DNA of 42,855 nt from Spirogloea muscicola (lineage: Eukaryota; Streptophyta; Zygnematophyceae; Spirogloeales; Spirogloeaceae), in assembly GCA_009602725.1 (NCBI GenBank), contig WELB01000003.1, positions 1,452,116-1,494,970 on the forward strand. The letters are read 5' to 3'. The notes beneath the pieces were generated by a model. That model saw nothing but the letters and a program-made list of their open reading frames with translations. It ran no database searches and had not been told where the DNA came from. The position numbers and the translations under genes were made by a program. The stretch's first letter is position 1, and each line of letters starts with the position of its first letter. Shown here one piece after another: positions 1 to 9,690 of the stretch.

Positions 1-400
1 AGGGGACATACTTCCAGGAGCATAGCCTCTCCGACCTGCGCCTGCTTAGCAGGGGTTACTGAGTGGTTAGTAGCTGCTTTGTTTTTTCTTGTGTGCTTGT
101 CATTTCTGCTGCTTCGCCTTAGGGCTTCGCCTGGCTTCCCCCCCCCTCTTCTTGTACTCTGTTCATTCGTTTTTGGGCTGGCTGTTCCAGCCCATATTCT
201 CAATGGGCGAGCCCTTCTTCTTTGAAACGAATGGGAGGCTGATGTCAAGGCAGGTAACGCTGTTTAGGCGCAGCCGTCGCTCCCCAATGGCAGGGCGCTC
301 CCGATGGCTTCACTTATTTGACGTTAGTATATCTCACGTTAGTAACCACTTGGGAGTGCCACTTTTTAGTGGTCGCAAGAACTCGTTCGAAAGACTAGCC
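1..400 (+). mobile_element. 3'-end fragment of a LINE-like dispersed repeat
   Basis: The segment begins with a block (about 30-62) matching the conserved end of a repeat family seen again at 7.9-9.6 kb and 33.4-33.6 kb, which in better copies translates as DLRLLTRNY followed by a stop. About 110 bases later comes the family's second landmark, a T-rich stretch then a hairpin at 175-193 with stem GGGCTGG/CCAGCCC and a 5-base loop. It ends near 350-370 with the 'gggagtgccactt' motif also seen near 9178 on the opposite strand. No intact ORF is present. The copy is probably 5'-truncated; its left edge may lie outside the window. The retroelement assignment is inferred from the better copy near 9.3-9.7 kb. 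Confidence 0.55.
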
Positions 401-923
401 CAGTAGAGGGGCGATGGCTCCAGTTGGCCGGCCCAGACGAAAGTATGAACATGGGAAAACGGAGGCACGCCGACGAAGGAAGGTGGCAGGCAACTCACGT
501 GAGGTCTCATGCCGCTGGCCGCGGCGCGCGGCGCGGCGGCGGCGGCGGCGGCGGGCAGGGTGGAGGGCCGCTGGCAGGCGGAGGCGGGCCGCGGCAGCCA
601 CGCGCACGCCGGCGCCGTCTACTACTCGCTGTTGCCCCCCTCAGGCGAGCACCCACAAAGCCCACGCCGCCGCCCGCCTTCGCCTGCAGGCTGACGGCGG
701 GCAAGGCAGGCAGCGCACTGCCTAAACCCTTACACTAAATATTGGATAAATAAATACATGTACTCCAAACCCCAGAACCTTCTGGTGCCATGGCTGGTGC
801 ACGGCGCAACCATTGCCGCAGTTGCGGCGGCGCCTTCGCCTTGTGCCGTCTGACGTTTGGCCCCGCAACGGTCGCCGCCGCCGCCGGTGGTGCTGCCAGG
901 CCGGCGCGTCGAGGGACGCGGTG
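401..923. other. GC-rich leader with CGG repeat, upstream of the C2orf69-like gene
   Basis: No gene is supported here. The stretch holds a CGG/GCG-rich tract around 520-560 and an AT-rich patch (735-760, including 'ataaataaata') that could be a core promoter or lie in the 5' UTR. The reading frame of the downstream gene is open back to a stop at 747 but has no ATG before 924. A start upstream of 924 therefore needs an unseen 5' exon or a non-ATG codon. Confidence 0.5.
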
Positions 924-1760
924 ATGTTCGCCGGCGACGACGCCGAGGGCCTGGGCGAGCCCGCCGCAGACCGCCTGTCGCAGCCCTCCGCCGCTCTGGC
1001 CGCTCTGGCGGCTGCGCTGGCCGCTCGACCCACCGACGCCTGGCTCGTCCACCCCGCCCGCTACGACGGCCCCTTCGCCTGCTACGACCAGTTCCTCCCG
1101 CGCCGCAGTCATCCGCTCGGCTTCGCCACCACGGGCTCGCCTGCCATGCGCCAGCTCTGCGCCGTGCTCCAGCAAGCCCGCCGCAATGCCGCTGCGTCCT
1201 TGAGCAGTGCCGCTGCTGCTCCAAAGCCAGTGTTGCCACGGGACACAGTGCTGGTAGGCCATAGCAAGGGTGCTGTCGTCCTCAATCAGCTCCTCGTCGA
1301 GCTCGCTGAGTGGGCCTGCCCGGCGGCCGGCGCCCGACCACCAACGAGCGCTGCAGCAGAACAGTGCCAAGCACCAGAGTCCACGAGCATGTCCACCGCC
1401 GACGATGGCCTGGAGATCTTCGTGCGGAGCATCACTGCTGTCCACTTCGTCGATGCGGGCCTCAACTGCCCAGGCGTTTACCTCACTGACACTAGCATTG
1501 TGCAGCGCATTGCCAGAGCGGCGCCGCCACCGGTGTGTCCGCTCATTGTGGGCCTCCATGGCACGCCCCGGCAGTGGGAGGACCCCATGCGGCCCTGGAT
1601 CGCCGCCGAGAAGGACTTGTTTGTGCAGGCCCTCCGGGACACCGGCCATGTGGAGGTCCACGAGAGACTATACTTTGCCGACAAGCCCCCCAGCCTGCGC
1701 ATGCACTTTGAGATCTTGCATGACATGAAATTGGACACCCATGACAGCGGCAAGCACTGA
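924..1760 (+). CDS. C2orf69 / UPF0565 family protein (serine-hydrolase-like, probably mitochondrial)
   Basis: This intronless frame encodes about 278 residues from the first in-frame ATG at 924. It shows the landmarks of the C2orf69 family in order: an N-terminal FAGD element (vertebrate form FPGD), FACYDQF, a nucleophile-elbow-like GHSKGAVVLNQLL at about residues 112-124 (GxSxG pattern), VHFVDAG, DPMRPWIAAEK, and a C-terminal PSLRMHFE. Human C2orf69 is a mitochondrial protein needed for oxidative phosphorylation; a hydrolase activity is suggested by the fold but not established as far as I know. The start is uncertain: the frame continues upstream without ATG, and family members have a longer, targeting-type N-terminus. 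A spacer between CYDQF and GHSKG is Ala/Pro-rich. The gene is convergent with RAD9, with about 590 bases between the stops. Confidence 0.85.
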   Translation: MFAGDDAEGLGEPAADRLSQPSAALAALAAALAARPTDAWLVHPARYDGPFACYDQFLPRRSHPLGFATTGSPAMRQLCAVLQQARRNAAASLSSAAAAPKPVLPRDTVLVGHSKGAVVLNQLLVELAEWACPAAGARPPTSAAAEQCQAPESTSMSTADDGLEIFVRSITAVHFVDAGLNCPGVYLTDTSIVQRIARAAPPPVCPLIVGLHGTPRQWEDPMRPWIAAEKDLFVQALRDTGHVEVHERLYFADKPPSLRMHFEILHDMKLDTHDSGKH

Positions 1761-2346
1761 CCCTGACCGAGCGGCCCACTGCAATGTGATGAGAAGTCAG
1801 ATCTAACGTCAGAACGACCTCCTGCTGCACCACGGGGAGTTTCATCCCTCATTCAGGTCCACCTCCAAAGCTAGGCCAGAACTGCCCTCTATAATCTTCA
1901 CCTGGGGGCAGTGATGCACCCAAGTGCAAACCTGCAAATTGGAGCTTAACAGAGCACGGTGAGCTCTTGCCATAGGCATGTCAGCACATCCACTCTGTGG
2001 CACGCGGCCAGCTCTGCAGCAGGGGCAGGCGGACTGGAGGCTTGAAGCATCACCGTTACCTAACATAGAATTGAGGATTGTTCAGTCCTATCTCAGAGAA
2101 GGCCCCACCAACAACTGAGACCAGCCTGCCGTCACCGTGCCCAGTGCACTGCATTCTCGTTTGACAGCTTCAGGATCTTTTGTTGCCTAATAACGAGGGT
2201 TGCAGAGTGGCATTGTGACCCTGGTAACGAAGTCAAGTGGCCGCTGTAGCGGCTGCAACAGGCGACATCAGCCTGAGAGTTGCAGGCTGAGAGCAGCAGT
2301 GCTGGTGGGGACAGCCAAGTAGCCACCCGCACAGGACTGCGACTGG
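1761..2346. other. Intergenic region between two convergent genes
   Basis: The segment separates the stop of the C2orf69-like gene (1760) from the stop of RAD9 (2347), so it should hold both 3' UTRs. I see no ORF with family character, no RNA gene and no obvious repeat. Confidence 0.5.
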
Positions 2347-5300
2347 TCACAAGTCTGCACGGCCCCGCTTCTCAGGTGGCGTTGCTCTCACAAACTCCTC
2401 ATCCTCATAATCCTCGTCATCATCTGGGTCTGGATCGGCCCACACACTAAGGTTGCGCCCAGGGGGCAGTTGTGGGCTGCCTAGGGCCTGACCTGTTCAA
2501 TTGTCACATAAGGCACAGCCATCTGTGTGAGGTGGGAACTGCACGAGACATCTGAGCTACCAACACATGATCAACGATGATAACGAGCTGGTCGGATCGG
2601 ATTCTGGAGTCCCGCGGCTCCTTGCTCAAATGCAAGAACCTACCTTCATCAAAGTCAAGTACTCTTGTATCTATTTGAAGGGAATGGTCTTGCCCTCGTT
2701 CTGCTCCTCCCTCTGATGGCCGGTTGTGAAGGCCCTCCTCTGAGCCTGTGCCTCTCCTGTTTGCACCAAGGCAAACGGCGGATTGACCACCTGTTAGCAC
2801 CACCTTTGTTCCATTCTAACAATGATGGCTTCAGCCTTTGATCTTCACCACGTGCTTCTGGCCAGACCTACTAAAACCTGTGGACTTGCTGCTACTGAGC
2901 TGATCCAAGGCCTACTTGTCATCCTTGGAGGTGACCGATGCAGAATGGGATCATTGCTCAGACTTGATAGAAACACCCAAGTAAGGTCTACAGAATAGGA
3001 GCAAGCATATCATGTTAGAATCGGATAGAGAATTTGCCAGTCACCTGGAGCTTCCCGCTGCTGGACCCAGCCGTTCAGAAGGATCTTGATTATGTTGGGC
3101 CTCTGCTCGATGAATCTCTTTGCTTGCATCTCCACTGTCAGCTAGCCTGGACCTCACCTTCGTGCTACCTGGTTGCTGGGCACTTCCTGGTGGTGGTAAC
3201 CACGCCGGCCCTATCACCACTCAGTGCTAGCAGTGGAGCACCCATAGAAGAGAGGATGCATGAAGGCCATCACAATTCGCAATATCACGCCAGCTCTGGA
3301 ACTGCTGCTCATGACACAATGGAGGTGTGGAATGTAGTGACCTCACCAGACAAAGTCGACCAGACTTGCGTCCTGTCAATGCTCTGTTGACCAGACTGGC
3401 CTCTGCTTAGTTGTACATCAGGTCCACCTCTCCGTTGCGTCTGACTCTGCTGAAGTGGACCCCCTGGCACTTGAGCTGAGGCACCAGGCATCTCTCTAGT
3501 GGATGTAGGACCATCACCACGACCACTGCCTTCAACTTCTTGTGGAGGCTCAGCACTCTGACTTGTGTCTAGCTGTGACTCCAATACCGTTGCTAAGATG
3601 AGAGTCGCCTCAAAATCTGCTTGCTCTGGGTTACTTGGACATGGAGAGAACAGCACGGGACTGCAAGGAGGCAGACACACAATCACTAGCTCAGGAGTGC
3701 TGTAGGACAGCTGTAAAGACAGCAAAGAGAGCTCGAGCAGGTATCTGATCCCTTCGTGGAGAAGGCATTGAAATTTGAAAACTACTGCTCATCATGGTCA
3801 ATGCTAGTCGGAGCAAAATGGAGAAAGTGCTCAAGAAATTGAGGAAGTCAATTGCAAGTGAATCTGCTCTATGTCAGGTGTGAAGCTCACAGATCACAAG
3901 ATGGTGAAGACAAGCAGTGCATATCTGACACTTTATTGAGCTGGACAATTAGGACTGCTCCAATTCATGATGAAATGATTTAGACATTCTCTCCTTGAAG
4001 CTAGACTGTCAAAGCAGCTCACCTTCCAGCCTTATCGAAGTACATGTACATGTCGGTGTCAGTAGCTTCGCAGAATGCCAAAAATGCCTGCACCAGTCGC
4101 AAAACAAGGGTGCAAGAACATGGGGTCATAGGATAATATGTCAGGCCCGTCACACACACGAAAAAGAGGGGAGGAAATAGTGGCAAGAGTTGCAGTGCCC
4201 AACAACTCTGTGATATACAGAAGGGCATCAGATAACGTACCTTAAGTTCTTTGACACTGAAAGTAACATCTACAGCAGCTCCTATATGCTTGTAACCCTG
4301 CAGCTCTTCAGAGGGGTCGATCCAAAGTTGAGTATGAAGGTTGTCCTCCTCACTTAGCACTGCATCCGGATCACATACGCAATGATGGGACAGCAACACA
4401 GAAGCTTCAAATGAGTGCAGACTAGCACTTATGCTCTTAGAAAAAGAAGACAAGCAAGCAGGTCCTGAATCGAGCGGTTGGGCAAGAAGATCATCAAGAA
4501 TACAATGACCTACTGGGCAACTTCAGAAGTTGACATGCAAAGCACTACTCAGCTTAAGCAGCAAGGTGTGCCAGTAACTTGTTAGTGACTTTCTTCTACT
4601 CCTACTGGCCTGGAACACTAACATTGATCTGCATACCTCTGGCAGAGTCAACAAAGCTTCTCAGCTCAATGGCTTTGGTCTCAGAGTAACTTTCAGTACT
4701 GCAGTTGGTTGCAGAAGCAGGCTCTGTGGCAATGAGCGTGACCTCCGGCAAGGTGCTCTGGAAGTTTCCAAGGAGCCTATTGAAGTCCTTAGGCTTGATA
4801 ACCATGTAACTGGGGAGGAGCCTGTGATCAACTGATGCAGTCAGCATCTCCACGCCCTGATTGCATGTGACCCAGTAAGTCTTCTTGACACCTGCAACAA
4901 AGTATCAAACATGGATTTGTGGAAGTCAATATGCTGTGCTGGTGCTCAATCTCCTCTCTTAAACAGAGACGTATACTTAGACAGAGACTGGGAGTTGTAG
5001 CGCTGCCTTCATGAAGGCCTTCAATAAAACAGACAGGAGCTCCATCTGTGCAACTTCTGATTATAGACAAAGTAGGAAGTACACTGCTAGCAGCGAGTAT
5101 GCTTTGACTTTCTTGCCAGGAGATGTGGCAAGGAGTAGGCTGTCTGAGACCGTTGAGGCAGGCAATGGTCCAAGTCATCTTAGAAGCTTCCGAGTCCTCC
5201 AAAGCAATCGTTAGGCTCTCTATGCTTGGAGCTGGTGTGCGGAATGCGGCGGCAACATTCTGCACAAGACAAGGAGGTCATTCAGAGAGCACGCAACATT

Positions 5301-5896
5301 GTGGCCGAGCTCGGTAAAGTAATACAGTTGCAAGCTGCTACTAAGAGCTAACAGAATTGATGCATTCACAACAGTAAAGGAGTGCCTCCAGGCTAGAGCA
5401 GGCAACGTGCTTCTGACCTTGGCGAGGATGCTGCACGCTACTGTGGGCACAGAAAGCTGGAAGCTGTCGAAGAAGCTCTGAGTGAAGGTGAAGGCAGCAA
5501 AGGCTGACTTTGCCAAGTTCAACGTCCGAAGGACAAGCTGATTTCGTACGACAAGCAGACAATCCGCAGGGAGATGCCGCTTCGCCAATAAGTCACAGCG
5601 GCTGTATGTAAAATATCACTAAAATTCGCAGCGGCTCTTGCAGATGCATAGGGGACTGATTCCTGCCTTCCAGCGTGCTATGACTAGCAGAATGCCTCTG
5701 TTAGGCAGACGCACGGGTGATCGAGGCTGGCGACGACGAGCATCGCTTGCGCAGGGCATGGCGCGTCCGTGGAACGATGGGAGAGCACCTTTCCCGGCGC
5801 GCCCTCGATGAGGAGCTCGTTGTTGCCGACTTTGGAGACGCAGGCCACGGCGCGCTGCAGCGTGCGGACGGACGCCCCGCGCAGGACGCACTGCAT
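2347..5896 (-). CDS. RAD9: RAD9 checkpoint clamp subunit (9-1-1 complex)
   Basis: RAD9 forms the PCNA-like 9-1-1 ring with RAD1 and HUS1, loaded at damaged or stalled DNA to activate ATR signalling. Exons that I can join in phase: 5896-5789 (starts MQCVLRGASVRTLQRA), 5537-5418 (LVLRTLNLAKSAFAAFTF), 5259-5151 (FRTPAPSIESLTIALED), 4891-4637 (KKTYWVTCNQG, VIKPKDFNRLLGNFQ, IELRSFVD), 4359-4241 (HTQLWIDP, VDVTFSVKELK), 4087-4023 (AFLAFCEATDTDMYMYFD) and one from 3660 to about 3348 (SPVLFSP, FEATLILATVLESQL). These cover both PCNA-like halves and match the plant RAD9 arrangement. A hydrophilic tail follows, including an exon near 2803-2650. The last exon starts near 2480 and ends in an acidic DDDEDYEDEEF then VRATPPEKRGRADL and TGA. 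Exons between 2.65 and 3.35 kb are not fully resolved. Confidence 0.94.
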
Positions 5897-6134
5897 GGCG
5901 GCGACGGCGGCGGCGGCGGCCTCCCTCGCTCGTTTGCGCGGCTGCAGGCGAAGCTCAGCAAGCAGGGCAGGGGAAGTCTGTCCCGCCTTGCGGCGCCAAT
6001 GAGGCTACACCAAGAGTCAAAGCTTCTGACAAGTGAGGAAGTGCTGACATCTGCCTACAAAAGCAGGACAAAGTGATCAACACTTGGCGTCTATTTCGGC
6101 CCCTTTCAGACCTTGTCCACTCCTCGGGGCTGGA

Positions 6135-6510
6135 GGCTGCCAGTCCGCCACGCTCTCGCGCCAGCTCCCCACCCCGCCGCTGCGCGCCCGCGTGGCTCGG
6201 CTGCGTGCTGGCCCAGGCCAGCCAACGCCACGCCATGGCGAGGAAGCCAGTCGCATGCCTTCTCTTGTTCACTGTCCTGGTGGCCACGACCCATGCCCAT
6301 GCGGGCTGCCGCTAGAGCCGGTACCAGAGGCAGCCCACATGGTCGTGGCCGCCAGGACAGTGAACAAGAGGAGGCATGCGACTGGCGTCCTCGCCTTGGT
6401 GTGGCATTGGCTGGCCTGGCTCCGCAGCGGCGAGGTAGGGGGCATGGAGAGCTGGCGCAAGAGCGTGGCCTGCGGGTGTAGCGGACTGGCAGCCGTTGCA
6501 GCCGCCAGCG
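6135..6510. repeat. Long imperfect inverted repeat (foldback), arms about 170 bases
   Basis: The left arm (about 6135-6303) is matched by the reverse complement of the right arm (about 6328-6510), with roughly 25 bases of loop. Long nearly identical stretches include the part reading 'gccagtcgcatgcc' followed by 'ctcttgttcactgtcctgg' in the left arm, present in complement at about 6354-6390. Flanks at about 6098-6135 and 6515-6553 both contain a piece resembling the dispersed 3'-repeat of this window ('ccttgtccact' then 'gggctgg' or 'gggccgg'), so the foldback may have formed from two copies inserted near each other. Both arms keep a hydrophobic reading frame, described under findings. Confidence 0.8.
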
Positions 6511-7880
6511 GCGCCTTGTCCACTCGTTCTGGGCCGGCTTTGTCACAGGCCTCGGCCCCTTCGGAAAGAGCAAGCGCGGCCAGATTGACTGGTGGCTGGG
6601 AAGAGCTCACATCTGGTGCGGAGTGGCCGGCACCGGGGCGCCGCTCCTGGGAGGACGGTGCGGCGTTGAATGACACGGCCGAGGTCCCAGGAGAACCATA
6701 TCACGATGCGGGGCCGGGGGAACGACGATGGTGGCGGGCGAGTAGGGGGTTGGCGCCTCGGGAAAGGCGAAATGTGTGTTGAGTGATGGAGGGCCAAGCC
6801 TAAGTGGCCAAGTATGAAGGCAAGCACCCACCGGCTCTGTCTTCTGTGACCGTGACCTCAATGGCGTCGTAGACAGCCCGTGAGCACCTTCTGCTTGTAG
6901 CTCTTACTACTGAATATCGCCATTGCTGCCTGTGAGTCTGTTCCTCTAGCTTAGACACGGCTGGCACAGCAGAAAACTTGCCTGTGGACAATCACTAGCC
7001 AGGGCTGCTCACTCACACACTGAGCAGCCGGCCGCCAGGGGGTTTCAAGTGCATCCTCGGTCCTTGTGTTGACTACGCTTTGCATATAGGTGGCCGCAGA
7101 CTGACTGACTCTACCACGGGTATCTTTCTAGGCCCGACACCCACGCGCATGAAGCCGTGGTGCAGCTTTTCTGCTCCTACGGGACGCTACCACCGCAGGT
7201 AAGAACTTTGAGCTGTATCTTAAGCGACAGCAACGGCGATCTTAGGCATGGTTGTGCAGCTGCTTGTGCTCCGGGCTGACTTCGACTTGTGCGTATGATG
7301 TGCGCGTGAAGGTGGTGGCAACAAGACACGGCACGATTCGAGACAAGCAGAACTGGCCTCTGACTAAGTGGGCTATCAGGTCGTCAAAAACAAGCTTCCG
7401 TCCAGCAACTGGCTATTACAATATTACCGTGCACGCAATGGGCACTGTCGATCTGTAGCACCAGACTCCTGATCATGCTCGTCCTTGCGGGGAGCTCCCT
7501 GTCCACCTACAGTCAAACTGCCACAACAAATGCTGCTGGCCTGACCGTACTATTGGGCAAGCACAGGTAGGAAATATCGTCTGCAGATTAGAATATCTAT
7601 ATGCATCCATCGTGTCTTCATTTTTCAGTTGCTGCCACAGAGCGATAGCAGGCGGTGGGTTTAGCTAATACTCTAAATTGCCAGTGCATCATGACAACGC
7701 ACAAGTTGAGCGGTATTGAGCAGTCATAGCTGCTCGGACAGCCTTCCATCTGCTAGCGTGCCAAAATCATCAAGCCCTCTGACACGTTACAATGTATGCT
7801 ATCCCCCTACTTTGGTACTGGGGCCCGTGCGTTCGTGGTCAAGGGCCTGTCCAAGTCGTCGTAGAGCTATTGCCACAGCC
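6511..7880. other. Unassigned region; one possible exon at 7132-7198
   Basis: No recognisable gene. One short stretch has convincing splice borders: 'tttctag' before 7132 and 'cag|gtaaga' at 7198/7199, enclosing a phase-compatible frame DTHAHEAVVQLFCSYGTLPP. A frame that follows an acceptor-like 'cttag' near 7247 runs to a stop at 7458 and could be the next exon, in phase. These might belong to a small secreted-protein gene whose signal peptide is the frame starting at 6235 in the foldback, but nothing ties the pieces together and I recognise no family. Codon-like GC bias here is weak compared with the neighbouring genes. Confidence 0.2.
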
Positions 7881-8165
7881 CAAAAGCCCCAAAGGGGACC
7901 CGCTACTGGCCAGGGGACCCGCTACTCGGAGAATAGTTACTCCGACCTGCGGCTGCTCAACAGGGATTACTGATTGTTTCGTACTTCCTTGGTTCCCTGT
8001 GCTTTTAGCGCTTTCTCTGGCCCCTTCGGACTTTGTTAATTTTTTAACCTGGGCTGGCCTTTCACAGTGGCTCGACGTACTAGCCAGGCTTGCGTGGCAC
8101 GCTGTGTCCCGCAGGCGAGGTGAGCAGGCTGACTTCAAAGCCGCTCGTTAGCTCAGGTCTACCGC
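7880..8165 (+). mobile_element. LINE-like repeat fragment, forward copy A
   Basis: This copy contains the 'ccgacctgcggctgctcaac' end block at about 7940-7965, closely matching bases 32-55, then a downstream piece with 'ggccccttcgga' and 'gggctggc'. At about 8066-8150 it joins, in the same orientation, a stretch translating as SQWLDVLARL then AVSRRRGEQADF. This is the same protein segment that the minus strand encodes at 9.5-9.6 kb. So one partial copy's tail abuts the coding part of the next copy, which looks like nested or head-to-tail insertion. Confidence 0.6.
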
Positions 8166-8460
8166 ATGCGCCTTTCTAGCCTTTCTTTTTCGGCACCTTT
8201 TGGCTCTATGGGTCTTGTCCATTCTTTTTGGGCTGGCCTTCCCAGCCACACTTCTATGGGCGAGCAATTTTCTTTCTTTTCTTTTCTGGTATCCTCCAGC
8301 GGTCCATGGCCCACGCCTTGCATCTGCGTGCTGGCCGTGCTCTCGCAGCAGCCCCTAGCTTTCTTTCGTCAGGGGGATTGCTTTCCTGCAGCTAGTCTTT
8401 CGGGTTTGCGGCTCCTCACTCGTGGTTATTGCATCTGGGTCTAGGCGGAATGCCTCTTTC
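8166..8460 (+). mobile_element. LINE-like repeat fragment, forward copy B
   Basis: The 3'-UTR-like block with the hairpin is at 8216-8247 (GGGCTGG, 4-5 base loop, CCAGCC). A coding-type block follows from about 8300, with bases equivalent to LQRSMAHALHLRAGRAL in another copy ('cggtccatggcccacgcctt', then 'gcgtgctggccgtgctctcg'), and the terminal LRLLTRGY-type end is near 8405-8432. The frame is broken. Order and orientation match copies near 9.3 kb and 33.5 kb, which are on the opposite strand. Confidence 0.65.
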
Positions 8461-8625
8461 TTAGCTGCGAGTTACTCGGACTTGCTGCTGCTCACTCGTA
8501 AGTACTAAGCTTCCCTCTGCGACATCTCGTTTCTAGCTTTGTAGTTTTTCCATTCGGCACCTGCTTTGGTCTTAGGATTTCCGTCCATTCTTTTTGGGCT
8601 GGCGTTAGCCTTCTCTATGAAGAAA
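8461..8625 (+). mobile_element. LINE-like repeat 3' end, forward copy C
   Basis: A short copy: the degenerate end block ('gttactcggacttgctgctg', then 'ctcactcgtaagtact') at about 8470-8506 is followed by the T-rich leader and 'gtccattctttttgggctgg' at 8582-8602. It faces copy D on the other strand, so the two make a foldback with its centre near 8635. Confidence 0.6.
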
Positions 8626-8980
8626 GCGCTTCCAGATTAACAGCAGTGGCTGTGAGAAGCCAGCCCAAAAGAATGGACAAGGTCTGAAAGTCCAGATGGG
8701 GCAAGAAACAAGATACTAAGCCGCCTTTACCTTCTCTGTGGGCGAGCAGAAGTGGCTCTCCCAATGGGGGCAAGGGCTGTGAAAAGCCAGCCCGAAAAGA
8801 ATTGACAAAAGGTCCGAATTGGCCAAATGACGGAGGGGCCTAAAAGTGCTAAGCAGCTACGAAGGGGCTGAAGATGCTATGTCAGAACGGGGGAAATTGG
8901 ACCACTCAGTAGTTACGAGTGAGGAGCCTCAAATCCGACAGACTAGCTGCCGGAAAACTATCCCCCTGACGGAGGCCCAC
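8626..8980 (-). mobile_element. LINE-like repeat fragments, reverse copy D (two 3' tails)
   Basis: On the minus strand this contains the end block at about 8897-8950 (translating LRLLTRNY in the reverse sense), then two successive 3'-UTR hairpins at 8774-8793 and 8648-8666. Both hairpins have the GGGCTGGCTTtt.CACAGCC form. The second tail carries 'cgcttccagatt' and 'acagcagtgg', which also occur at 33379-33400 and so define a subfamily. Together with copies A to C this makes 7.9-9.7 kb a nest of partial elements. Confidence 0.6.
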
Positions 8981-9177
8981 GAGCCTTGGTTGATGTGGTG
9001 GCGACGGAGGCATACAAGGGTTCCGGTTCGACACACATTGCTGGTCACGCAGTAAGAGGTGCTGAGCTGAGAAAGCTCCGACACTACTCTGACTACCCCC
9101 GCAGCGACCACCTCCTACCGGCGGCAATCGACACTTTCGGCTGCATTGGCCCTCGCTTCTACACCTTCACTTGAAGA

Positions 9178-9690
9178 AGTGGCACTCCAAATGGGGGCAA
9201 GGGCTGTGATACGCCAGCCCAAAAGGAATTGACCAGGGTTCGGAGGGGCCGACAAGCGTATAGCAGCTACAGAGGGCCTGAAGATGTCATGTCAGCACAG
9301 GGGGAGGATGGATCACTCCAGTAGTTACGAGTGAGGAGCCGCAGATCCGACAGACTAGCTGCTGGAAAATTATTCCCCTGCCGAAAGCCAGAGGCTGCAG
9401 CGAGAGCACGGCCAGCACGCAGATGTAGAGCATGGGCCATGGACCGCTGGAGGGACACTGACAATCTCATCCGGTATACCTGAGCCCACGAGCCAGCTGT
9501 GTTGAAGTCAGCCGGCTCGCCGCGCCTGCGGGACACAGCACGCCGCGCAAGCCGGGCCAGCAGGTCGAGCCACTGGGACCCGAGAGCCCCGTGCACGTCC
9601 ACCGCCAAGGGGACAAACTCATCTGCAGGCTGGTGGTCGGAGTGCTTGGCCGCCTTGCTGCGAGCGGCCTTCGCCGCAGCATGGCCTTAC
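9178..9690 (-). mobile_element. 5'-truncated LINE-like element with remnant of ORF C-terminus
   Basis: This is the best copy in the window. Read on the minus strand from about 9690, it has a continuous frame to about 9330: FVPLAVDVHGALGSQWLDLL, then ARRAVSRRRGEPADF, RLSVSLQRSMAHALHLRAG, and finally DLRLLTRNY. After that come about 90 bases of trailer and the 3' hairpin at 9201-9220. A FVP-(F/L)-x-(V/L)-(D/E)-x-x-G stretch followed by an R-L-S-V-(A/S)-LQR helix is, from memory, the C-terminal part of non-LTR retrotransposon reverse-transcriptase proteins in algae and animals. The upstream RT core is missing, as expected of 5' truncation. The protein-family assignment is my judgement and is untested. 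Confidence 0.55.

Noticed and set aside
813-923. N-terminal extension of the C2orf69-like protein from a TTG at 813
   Set aside because: There is no ATG in this frame between the stop at 747 and 924. A non-ATG start in a nuclear eukaryotic gene needs evidence that I do not have, so I annotated from 924 and noted the uncertainty.
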